64,000 nucleotides of DNA, from contig JAOPKE010000005.1 of the NCBI GenBank assembly GCA_025517465.1, forward strand, positions 124,001 to 188,000, read 5' to 3'. Below, one piece after another: positions 50,166 to 57,157 of the stretch; the first letter of the stretch is position 1, and every line of letters begins with the position of its first letter. The notes beneath the pieces are model-generated. The model searched no databases, had not been told where the DNA came from, and worked only from the letters and a program-made list of their open reading frames with translations. A program made the translations under genes and the position numbers. The DNA comes from Halobacteria archaeon HArc-gm2. GTDB lineage: Archaea > Halobacteriota > Halobacteria > Halobacteriales > Haloarculaceae.

Positions 50166-50600
50166 TTAATTCTCTGAATCGAACATCAAGCTCGCGAGAC
50201 GGTCTCGGAACTTCTCTAGCGATTTCAATCGGTTGTGGGTCTGTGAGGTCTGATTCTCAAGCATATCGATACGCTGCTCCAACCGTTCGACCTTCTCTGT
50301 AACTTCATTCTCCAGTACCCATTCCCGAGCTTCGGGGCTGATTCCTTCTTCCACGATGGCCATCCCATCATCGGTCAGTGTGGCTTCCTTTGGGTCTCGG
50401 CGGCTGGTTCCACTGTTGGCATACCCGGTGTCGATGTAGCCCATCTGGTCCAACTTCTCAAACCGATAGTTTCGTTCCTTCTGGGACAATCCAGTTCGGT
50501 CGCGAATCTCGGTTGTCTTGGCAGTGCCTCCACTCTCGTATACGGCTCTGAGAAACGCCTCGGACTTCACGTCCAGATTCGTTCCAACTTTAATGTTCAT
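50166..50600 (-). CDS. Winged-helix regulator with coiled coil
   Basis: A 144-residue protein. The N-terminal ~75 residues form a wHTH (FLRAVYESGGTAKTTEIRDR, then LSQKERNYRFEKLDQMGYI and a TLTDDG wing). The last ~45 residues are a coiled coil (VEKVERLEQRIDMLENQTS). It resembles haloarchaeal virus and plasmid repressors. Its 3' end faces the iteron region. It may bind one of the repeats described here. Confidence 0.7.
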   Translation of the reverse strand: MNIKVGTNLDVKSEAFLRAVYESGGTAKTTEIRDRTGLSQKERNYRFEKLDQMGYIDTGYANSGTSRRDPKEATLTDDGMAIVEEGISPEAREWVLENEVTEKVERLEQRIDMLENQTSQTHNRLKSLEKFRDRLASLMFDSEN

Positions 50601-50762
50601 ATATATTATATGAGTGAGAAAGTGCAAAGGTGTTAGGTGCTATCCCGATATTCGGAGTCTATCTTTTTCACCCCCATCTGTAACACATCACGATGTACCC
50701 CAGACACGTCTCACGACCCCCTTCTATGGAGGGCACCCTCAAATTGGACTTAGACTGGTGGG

Positions 50763-50811
50763 GGACACACCTGATTCAGAACGCTCCCGGACACCCCTCA
50801 TTCAGACCGCT
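50763..50811 (+). repeat. Tandem pair of the dispersed 22-base motif, copies 4 and 5
   Basis: GGACACACCTGATTCAGAAC (plus three bases) at 50763-50785 and GGACACCCCTCATTCAGACC (plus three) at 50789-50811, a 26-base period. It runs into the 3' end of the gene at 50802. Upstream of the wHTH regulator by ~165 bases. Confidence 0.6.
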
Positions 50812-51098
50812 TTCTCATCAAGTATCGCTGCGAAAATGGTTCCCCATTCCTTGCCAAGGAATTCTTCTCCGACATCTGATGACCGATAGTATGCATCCAG
50901 AATGGCGATGGCGACCTCTTCTTGACTATCTAGACTGGTGATAGTGTCATTGGCTTCTGAACCGTCTGGCCAGAAAGTGCGGAGGTTTGTGGAGTTATCT
51001 CCGTACAAATGGGCTTCTGCTCCGTTATCCCACGAGATGGTAATTGAGTCACTACGCTGTTTCACGTCGTCGATGTCAGGCAGGTTTGTATTTGCCAT
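50802..51098 (-). CDS. Hypothetical protein
   Basis: A 98-residue protein (begins MANTNLPDIDDVKQRSD). A beta-rich N-terminal half precedes a helical half (SQEEVAIAILDAYYRSS). No motif is recognised. AT-rich codon use like its neighbours. Confidence 0.5.
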   Translation of the reverse strand: MANTNLPDIDDVKQRSDSITISWDNGAEAHLYGDNSTNLRTFWPDGSEANDTITSLDSQEEVAIAILDAYYRSSDVGEEFLGKEWGTIFAAILDEKAV

Positions 51099-51327
51099 AC
51101 GCCCTCAACGAAAAACTCACTGTATATACTCTGGCATCTTGATTTGAATCAATGTCCCGGGGGAATTTCCCCACAGGAGAACTTGTGATAAGCAAGCGGA
51201 GCCGATGGAGGGCATCGACCCAATACATAAGAATACTGTCAGTTATATAAAACCACCTACGGATGTTACTTTCCTCAGATTTTGGGGTGGGGGTACACTA
51301 ATGGGATAGGTTGCAATTCTGTTATAT

Positions 51328-51678
51328 ATGGCAACTGATAAGCAAGCCATGTACAAGACGTACCGAACCTCTCTGGATGAGGTGGTTGACATCGACCACG
51401 ACCACCGAGAGGAACTCACGACGACGTTTGTGAGTGCGGCAAACTACTACACGAATCACGGCATCTCTAGCGAGACTGTGTGGCCTGCGCTGGCTCAGGG
51501 CTACACGAACCTGACTGACGATGGGGTCTCCCCGACGCCGACCCACAGTCAGCGAGAGCAGTATTTCCACTCCCACTTCGACCTGAGCGAGTGGGTGGAG
51601 ATGACTGACGAAGGACGTGACCGACACACGAACGAACTGATGGCCAATCTCGTGAAGGAGGTGGCAGGTGATTTCTAA
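51328..51678 (+). CDS. Hypothetical protein, first gene of a five-gene coupled operon
   Basis: A 116-residue protein (begins MATDKQAMYKTYRTSLD). It is helical with conserved-looking Trp and His (ETVWPALAQGY). It ends VAGDF, where GGTGATTTCTAATG provides ribosome binding site and start for the next gene. Its N-terminus is echoed by the gene at 48422. The function is unknown. Confidence 0.55.
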   Translation: MATDKQAMYKTYRTSLDEVVDIDHDHREELTTTFVSAANYYTNHGISSETVWPALAQGYTNLTDDGVSPTPTHSQREQYFHSHFDLSEWVEMTDEGRDRHTNELMANLVKEVAGDF

Positions 51679-51998
51679 TGTCGGACCAATTACTGCGAGC
51701 GGGTCAGACAATCTCTGACCTATTGGCAGACGAACTCGGTCTGACTAACGGAGCGGGGACTGACAATCCATCTGTCACCGTCCCGCGTAACGGAGGTAAC
51801 AGAGTGCGAGTGTACGCTGGTAGCTTCACGAAGGACAAGGAGTCAGCGCGAGAGCGTCGTGATGCCGTAGCAGAGGTAGTATCTGAATACGGAATCACAC
51901 CGACGATTAGGACTTCTGCACCCAATAACGAGTCTGAAACGCACTACAGTACCAGAGTCAACATCTCACAACAAGAGGTGTCCTCAGGTGATTTCTGA
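51678..51998 (+). CDS. Hypothetical protein, paralogue of 48422
   Basis: A 106-residue protein (begins MSDQLLRAGQTISDLLADE). The beta-alpha body (PSVTVPRNGGNRVRVYAGSF, ARERRDAVAEVV) matches the gene at 48422. It ends SSGDF, and GGTGATTTCTGATG couples it to the next gene. The function is unknown. Confidence 0.55.
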   Translation: MSDQLLRAGQTISDLLADELGLTNGAGTDNPSVTVPRNGGNRVRVYAGSFTKDKESARERRDAVAEVVSEYGITPTIRTSAPNNESETHYSTRVNISQQEVSSGDF

Positions 51999-52261
51999 TG
52001 TGCATCACGCGAGACCTCTGCCCAGAGTGTGGCGAGGAACTGATGGATGCAGACGTGGCGAAGGCTGAGTACATAGAGCGTGCGGAGAAAGCCTCCCACA
52101 CCGACCCGAATGACGGGATTGGTGAGGAAGAGTACTACAGTCTCGTCGCGGCGCGCATCTCGTGGCACGATTACTTTTGCCCGGGATGTGACCGAGGCCA
52201 CAACGAGGATGACTTCTGTTGGGGTGCCTGTGGCGAGCAAGTCTCGCTGGGTGAGTTCTGA
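51998..52261 (+). CDS. Zinc-finger hypothetical protein
   Basis: An 87-residue protein. CPEC near the N-terminus and CPGC with a later HNED...C form a split zinc-binding site around a helical insert. It begins at a TGATG junction and ends at another. The function is unknown. Confidence 0.55.
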   Translation: MCITRDLCPECGEELMDADVAKAEYIERAEKASHTDPNDGIGEEEYYSLVAARISWHDYFCPGCDRGHNEDDFCWGACGEQVSLGEF

Positions 52262-52479
52262 TGACGTTCACTCGCTTCGACGACCTGACCGAATCAGCGC
52301 AAGCAGAGTTCCTTGCACTGTTTGACACACAGGAAGAGGTTGCTCGGTCAGAACGGATGGGGCGTCTCTCCGAGACGGAATGGTACTTCGACTCTGATGG
52401 TCAAGCAAGAATTCAGCACCGACAGTTGGAGGGCGTTCACATTACAGCCACGGAGGTGGTCTGGGGTGTTGGTCGATGA
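52261..52479 (+). CDS. Hypothetical small protein
   Basis: A 72-residue protein (begins MTFTRFDDLTESAQAEF). The helix-strand layout lacks motifs. TGATG junction with the preceding gene and ATGA overlap with the next. Confidence 0.5.
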   Translation: MTFTRFDDLTESAQAEFLALFDTQEEVARSERMGRLSETEWYFDSDGQARIQHRQLEGVHITATEVVWGVGR

Positions 52480-53039
52480 GTACCCGACCAAGTGCGGGTG
52501 CGGACTACGAATCAAAAATGAGCGATGCACGTCGCTTCTCACCACTTCTCTGTAAACTGGTTGCAGACCGCTTCGGGTTGTCCCCGGATGAAGTTTCGAA
52601 TCTGGAGATGGCCGACGAGGGTGAGGACGTGGACCGCGACCTGAATGGCATCGACGCGGTGCTTCACTTCCCCACGTCAGGTGAGTCCACAGTGGCGTTC
52701 AGAACTCGCCTTGACGACCCACGCTTCGAAGTGGACTTCTCGCTTCGGACAGTCAGCAGGAACAACACCACAGAGTCGGAGTGGCACAAGCTCAAGCGAG
52801 CGTATCTTGGTGACGAATACGAGGGCGAGATTGCCGATTACTACTGCTTCGCCCGAACACGTGACGCACGCATCACGGATTGCTACTTGATGCGTACAGA
52901 GTGGCTCATGGACGTTCTCTGGGGTGAAGGTGGAGACCCTGAGGGCGAGTACGAAGAGCGGGCGAGTGAGAATGGAGGGTCTGCCCGGTACGTCCCTGTC
53001 GAAGATATCTCGCGGGCTGTCGTTGCGGAGTTGGAGTAG
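52476..53039 (+). CDS. Hypothetical protein, last gene of the coupled operon
   Basis: A 187-residue acidic protein (begins MSTRPSAGADYESKMSD). The real start may be the later ATG at MSDARRFSPL. A beta-rich middle (VAFRTRLDDPRFEVDFSLRT) and a helical end. No catalytic motif. The function is unknown. Confidence 0.55.
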   Translation: MSTRPSAGADYESKMSDARRFSPLLCKLVADRFGLSPDEVSNLEMADEGEDVDRDLNGIDAVLHFPTSGESTVAFRTRLDDPRFEVDFSLRTVSRNNTTESEWHKLKRAYLGDEYEGEIADYYCFARTRDARITDCYLMRTEWLMDVLWGEGGDPEGEYEERASENGGSARYVPVEDISRAVVAELE

Positions 53040-53063
53040 GGTACACACCCGATTCAGACCGCT
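53040..53063 (+). repeat. Dispersed 22-base motif, copy 6
   Basis: GGTACACACCCGATTCAGAC plus four bases. It lies ~15 bases upstream of the TATA-like GTTAAATATC of the Abi-like gene, an operator-like position. Confidence 0.6.
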
Positions 53064-53106
53064 GTCCTTCCCGGGAGGTTAAATATCAACCAGCCCACCA
53101 TCGGTT

Positions 53107-54084
53107 ATGATTGGTTGGCGTCCATTTGGGAACCGCAATTCCGAGCTGGAAGAACGGGTCCACGAGACATTTACTGATGATGCGCGAGACAGGATTGCCT
53201 ATGCGATGGCCGGGACTGTCTCCAGAGGCGAGATTCAGGAAGCCTATCAGGAATATAAAATCAACCGAGCCAACGATGTGGGCTACTTCAATACACGGAA
53301 TACGGAGCCCGCAATGGCGTCTCTGCACCAATTTATCAAGGACGAAGAGGACGCCGAAGTTCTGACTCTGTTGGAATTACTTCTCAACGAAGTATGGGAA
53401 GAGTCCAATATTTCAAGTGAAAGCCACTCAGCGGAGGCTTTGCTTGACTTGGATGAAAAACTTCGTCAAATACTGCTCGAAGAAGGGATACTGCTTGAAC
53501 TGACTCCAGACCGCGAGACGGTCGAAGAACTCGGTGTGGCTCTAGACAAATATGAGAACGGTGGCGGGAGGTCCCGCAATCGAAGGAGCTACCAGTCCCG
53601 CCCAAGTCGCGACTGGAATTTCCAGTTCGAATGGCAAGCACATGGAGCGGTCATCGACTCGGACCAAGCACTGCGGAAGCTAGGTCGGCAAGAGCGGTGG
53701 GAGGATGTGCTTGACCCATATGATGAGGCTTGGGAGGCTTATCAGAACCCACCAGTCTCGTACGTAGTTGCAGAAAAACTCTACAACGCTCTGGAAGGTA
53801 CTCTCGCAAAAATCTGCGTGGAGCAGGGGTGGAACTCAGAAGGAGACGGTGTTTCGGCCTACATTGAATCACTGAAGGATAACGGAATGTTTGGACCCAA
53901 TCCGGCAATGGTACACGAGTGGAGACAGATAGCCGAGGGGCTCAAGACAGGCGTTCAGAAGACAGGTGGGGACCGGAAGCGCCATGAGCAGTTTGACGAA
54001 GATTACGCTCTGTTGCTGCTCCATCAGGTCGGCGCATTCTTGTCGTACGTCATCTCCCGATACGAAAACGAGTACGTGGAGTGA
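53107..54084 (+). CDS. Abi_C-like (possible abortive-infection) protein
   Basis: A 325-residue protein. The N-terminal part is helical and acidic, followed by a basic Arg/Ser-rich linker (~165-180). The C-terminal ~110 residues (VSYVVAEKLYNALEGTLAKICVEQ... DYALLLLHQVGAFLSYVISRYE) have the pattern of Abi_C / AbiJ-type C-terminal domains found in phage-defence proteins. It is the last gene before the right attachment repeat, a usual position for cargo. TATA-like GTTAAATATC lies 25-30 bases upstream. The assignment is tentative. Confidence 0.5.
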   Translation: MIGWRPFGNRNSELEERVHETFTDDARDRIAYAMAGTVSRGEIQEAYQEYKINRANDVGYFNTRNTEPAMASLHQFIKDEEDAEVLTLLELLLNEVWEESNISSESHSAEALLDLDEKLRQILLEEGILLELTPDRETVEELGVALDKYENGGGRSRNRRSYQSRPSRDWNFQFEWQAHGAVIDSDQALRKLGRQERWEDVLDPYDEAWEAYQNPPVSYVVAEKLYNALEGTLAKICVEQGWNSEGDGVSAYIESLKDNGMFGPNPAMVHEWRQIAEGLKTGVQKTGGDRKRHEQFDEDYALLLLHQVGAFLSYVISRYENEYVE

Positions 54085-54175
54085 GTTCCTCTGGCCGAAG
54101 CAATGGGCGCTCGGACTCGGACGAATTGAAGAAAATATTGCCGCCAATTCTTAATAAATTCTAATAGTGGCTGGG

Positions 54176-54196
54176 GCAGTCGTCGCAGAACTGCAT
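54176..54196. repeat. Right attachment repeat
   Basis: Exact 21-base duplicate of the tfs start region (24205-24225). The sequence right of it (TGATGAGAGGGATTAG...) is the original upstream region of tfs. Left of it the element ends in AT-rich sequence. Confidence 0.85.
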
Positions 54197-54221
54197 TGAT
54201 GAGAGGGATTAGTTCGTCGTC

Positions 54222-54234
54222 CCTGTTATACTCT
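54222..54234 (-). promoter_or_regulatory. Orphaned native tfs promoter
   Basis: Reverse strand GAGTATAACAGG: a TATA box 30 bases from the ATG-equivalent position in the right repeat (54194-54196), the ideal archaeal spacing. Before integration it drove tfs, now 30 kb away. It may now transcribe into the right end of the element. Confidence 0.6.
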
Positions 54235-54293
54235 CGGCTCTGGAGGCGAAGACGGTTAGCGCGCTGATTCAATTGCGCTCGCCACCAGGAAAG

Positions 54294-54543
54294 GAAAGCC
54301 CCCGGACGCTCGTCGGCTGCTACTCGCTGCGGTCCTCAGTTCACTCCGTTCACCTGCGGTCCTTGCTTCGTCTCGCTCGACGAGCGACCGGCCCCTTTCA
54401 GTCCCACCCGGTGGTTCATCCGATGGGCGGGAATGAAAGGGGCGGCCCGGTAGCCGAACCCCGACGAAGCAAGGACCGGAGTGACCGGAGGGAACGAGGA
54501 CCACAGCGAGTCGCGGGAGGCTACCGGGCCGGGGCTTTCGGGC
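54294..54543. repeat. Dispersed intergenic repeat, copy D (two opposed halves)
   Basis: Two inverted halves, ~54294-54413 on the minus strand and ~54427-54543 on the plus strand. Each reads (G)ACTGAAAGGGG or (G)AATGAAAGGGG, then CGAAGCAAGGACCG, CAGCGAGT and a closing GGGGCTTTC. The plan matches copies A-C (ACTGAAAGGG ... GGGCTTTC). It fills most of the 405-base gap after the element. Confidence 0.65.
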
Positions 54544-54601
54544 TGTTGTTACTACTCTTGGGTGCGTCGATGATGCGCCTCATTGCTTTGACTCCCAGTC
54601 C

Positions 54602-55243
54602 TCATCCACTTCGTTCGAGTTCGTCGCGCTCGGCGACGACAGGGCAGTCCAGCAGGCGGACGGTGTCCATGTCGAGGAACTCGATGATCTCGGCGGTGTG
54701 GTGGCCACAGGAGACGTCCGGCGGCGGGGAGAAGTGCTCGCAGCCCTCGCAAAAGCGGTGTTTCGAGACGTCGCTGTAGCGGCCCTCGTCGGGCACCGAC
54801 GGCTCGGCGTCGTCGCTGGCTTCGTCGTCGTCCTCCGCGGTTATCGACTCCCAGACCTGGTCCGGGTCGACGGCGCCCGCGTCGACGCGCTCGAACACGT
54901 TGCCGGCACCCTCGAACGCGCTCTCCGACGGGGTGGCGACGTTGGCGAAGGGGTCGCTCGTCTCCTCGAAGTCGTCCACCGTCTCCTCGAAGGTGTCCGC
55001 CGTGTCCTCGAACGAGTCGTCGCCCGTCGCGGAACCGCCCTCGCCCGTAGTTTCGCCGCGGCGGTCTTCGCCCGGCGGCACCCAGGGGTCGTCGACGGGA
55101 GCGTCCGGAGTTCCGTCGTCCGCGGGGACGTCGTCGTCGAGTCGCTCGAAGGGGTCGCCGTCGCGGTCGGCGGGGTACCCCAGTCGGTCGAACGGGTCAC
55201 CGGCATCGGCAGAATCCTCCCCCTCGGACGGGTCGTCGGTCAT
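54602..55243 (-). CDS. Acidic protein with C-terminal Cys/His cluster
   Basis: A 213-residue protein. About 150 residues are disordered with repeats of DPFDRL/DPFERL and FEETVDDFEET. The C-terminal ~65 residues carry FCEGCEHFS...CGHHTAE...CPVV, a probable zinc site. The start overlaps the stop of the preceding gene (ATGA). Probably a partner of the coiled-coil protein encoded just upstream. Confidence 0.65.
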   Translation of the reverse strand: MTDDPSEGEDSADAGDPFDRLGYPADRDGDPFERLDDDVPADDGTPDAPVDDPWVPPGEDRRGETTGEGGSATGDDSFEDTADTFEETVDDFEETSDPFANVATPSESAFEGAGNVFERVDAGAVDPDQVWESITAEDDDEASDDAEPSVPDEGRYSDVSKHRFCEGCEHFSPPPDVSCGHHTAEIIEFLDMDTVRLLDCPVVAERDELERSG

Positions 55244-56130
55244 TCGTCGTGGCCCTCGCCGGCTTCGAGCTGTGCGGCCGGGACCAGTCGGGCCTTCTTG
55301 CGCAGGATGCCACCGGCCGGGCGGACGTCCGAGACGGTGGCCTGGCAGTGGGGGCACTCCGGCTCGTTCAGCAGCGCGACGTGGACGGCCTCGCCGCAGC
55401 GCTCGCACGTCGCGGTCGAGACGCCCTCCTGGGCCGCGGCGCGTCGGATGCGGTCGACGGCCTTCTCGTGGGCGTCGCGGCCGGCAGTCTCCTCCTTCAG
55501 GTCGCTGACGACCCAGGCGACGCGGTTGAGTTTCTCCGCCGCGTCGTCGACGCGGTCGGTCAGCTCACCGGCCGCGTCCGCCTGCGCCTCGATCCCGTCC
55601 TCGACGTCGTCGAGGCGGTCGTCGACGTCCTCGCGGAGTCTCGCCAGGTCGGTCGCGAGTTCGTTCACCCGGGCGTCGAGGGCGTCGACGGCCGCGAGTT
55701 CGTCGTGCGTGTGGGCCTTCGGCGCCTTCGCGTCGGTCTCCTGCTTGACCTGAACGACGCGCTCGCGCACGTCGTCGATCTTCGCCTGGAACTCCGCGTC
55801 CAGGTCGTCGAGTCGGTCGTCGAGTCGGTCGTCGAGTGCGGCCTCGACGTGGGATTCGACCACGTCGTCGAGCCGGGAATCGACCTGTTGCTCGACGGCC
55901 TCGGCGACGGCGCTCTCCACGTCGACGAAGTCGTCTGCGTCCAGATCCAGCAACTCCGTCGCGTCGAGGTCGCCGTCGAGCGTCGCGGCGGCGTGGTAGG
56001 AAGCGAGGATCTGGGCCACGAGCTGTTCGCGGTCCAGCCCGAGCGTCGCGGCCTGCTCGTCGAGCCACTCGTCGAGTTCGTCGGGAACGTCGACGCCGAC
56101 GACTGGGTCCTCTCGCGACTCGCTCGCCAT
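55240..56130 (-). CDS. Coiled-coil protein with zinc ribbon
   Basis: A 296-residue protein. Residues ~75-215 are a long coiled coil (RLDDRLDDLDAEFQAKIDD and similar heptads). A CERCGE...CPHC zinc ribbon lies at ~245-270. An N-terminal helical region begins MASESREDPVVGVDVPDEL. Co-transcribed with the next gene by ATGA overlap. It could be a structural or cytoskeleton-like factor. The function is unknown. Confidence 0.7.
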   Translation of the reverse strand: MASESREDPVVGVDVPDELDEWLDEQAATLGLDREQLVAQILASYHAAATLDGDLDATELLDLDADDFVDVESAVAEAVEQQVDSRLDDVVESHVEAALDDRLDDRLDDLDAEFQAKIDDVRERVVQVKQETDAKAPKAHTHDELAAVDALDARVNELATDLARLREDVDDRLDDVEDGIEAQADAAGELTDRVDDAAEKLNRVAWVVSDLKEETAGRDAHEKAVDRIRRAAAQEGVSTATCERCGEAVHVALLNEPECPHCQATVSDVRPAGGILRKKARLVPAAQLEAGEGHDE

Positions 56131-56255
56131 TACAAGCTGGATTCGGCAGCTACTAGGTAAGGGTTTGGGGCCGATTTCAACTCACGATATCCCCGTCGTC
56201 CGATCTGCTCTCCCGTCACCTGATCTTCCGCCTCGTCACCTGACCGACTTCCCCG

Positions 56256-57092
56256 TCACCTGATCTTCCGGACGTCGCTGATGTCGAAGCCGGCGTCGCC
56301 GATGTCGGTCTCGAACCTGACGATGTCCTCGTCCTCGATCTGGGAGAGCACCCCGCGGAACTGCTTGACGACGAGCGTGCGGGCCCGCGTCGACCCGCCG
56401 GACTCCCACTCGAAGTGCATCGTCCCGTCGACGGCCTCCGAGAGCTGGCCGAACTCGGTCGGCGATAGCGTCTCGTGGTTGAGGTGGAGGAGGATGAGCC
56501 CGTCCCACTCGTGGGCAGCCTTCTGGAGGCCCTTGACGAGGAAGTTGATGTCCGCCCAGTCGACCTCCTCCGTGCGGGTGGCGATGAGGTCCGACAGCGA
56601 GTCGATGACGACGAGGTTGCCCGGCGCGACCTCGCTGAGTGTCGACCCGAGCGCACCGAGCAGGTCCTCCCGGTCGCTCCGCTGGCGGAGGTCGGTTATC
56701 GTCCGGGTCTTCTCGGCGTACCACTCACGCGGGACGGGGCTGACGTGGAAGTACCGCTCGGACATGTCGTGAAACTCGACGAGGTCGAGGCCGTGGTCGA
56801 CGACGTCGTCGTCCATCGCCAGCCCCATCTCGTCGGCGAGTGCCGCTTTGCTGTCGGTGAAGGAGATGTAGTGGACCTCTCCGGGCTGGATCGCCTCTGC
56901 GCCCGGTTCGCCGTAGTAGAGGTCGTACAGGTCGTCGCCGACGGTGCCGAGTCCGTTGAGCAGCGCGCTCGTGTGGATGAACTCCCGGGACCCGGCGCCC
57001 GCCTCACCGGCGAGCAAGACGACGCTCCCCGTCGGTGCCCCGCCGTTGACGATGGTGTCGAGCTGGCGAACACCGAAGGGGATCCGGTCCAT
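56256..57092 (-). CDS. HTR-like protein (KaiC/RecA superfamily)
   Basis: A 278-residue RecA-fold protein. The core ATPase fold is present: GSVVLLAGEAGAGSREFIH, VVIDSLSDLI (Walker B-like) and LILLHLNHETL. The P-loop is degenerate: in GEAGAGSR (residues 29-36) the usual Lys is Ser and the following Ser/Thr is Arg. This is the pattern of haloarchaeal HTR-like proteins. It may bind but probably not hydrolyse nucleotide. Regulatory role inferred. Confidence 0.82.
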   Translation of the reverse strand: MDRIPFGVRQLDTIVNGGAPTGSVVLLAGEAGAGSREFIHTSALLNGLGTVGDDLYDLYYGEPGAEAIQPGEVHYISFTDSKAALADEMGLAMDDDVVDHGLDLVEFHDMSERYFHVSPVPREWYAEKTRTITDLRQRSDREDLLGALGSTLSEVAPGNLVVIDSLSDLIATRTEEVDWADINFLVKGLQKAAHEWDGLILLHLNHETLSPTEFGQLSEAVDGTMHFEWESGGSTRARTLVVKQFRGVLSQIEDEDIVRFETDIGDAGFDISDVRKIR

Positions 57093-57157
57093 GGTGTCCG
57101 GTGACCGCTCGCTCCGCTTAACGATTTGCCTGCAGCAATCGTCTGTGATAACAGCGA

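Larger units (their letters stand above)
24205..54196. mobile_element. ~30 kb integrated pleolipovirus-like element
   Basis: Bounded by a 21-base direct repeat (24205-24225 and 54176-54196), with a tyrosine integrase just inside the left end and clearly AT-richer genes than the host. The gene order at 26898-33326 matches the pleolipovirus virion module: small membrane protein, spike with C-terminal anchor, two membrane proteins, P-loop ATPase. The remainder is mostly novel small genes. Known pleolipovirus genomes are roughly 7-17 kb, so this is unusually large and may be a composite. Gene density and intact frames suggest it is not heavily decayed. Confidence 0.85.
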
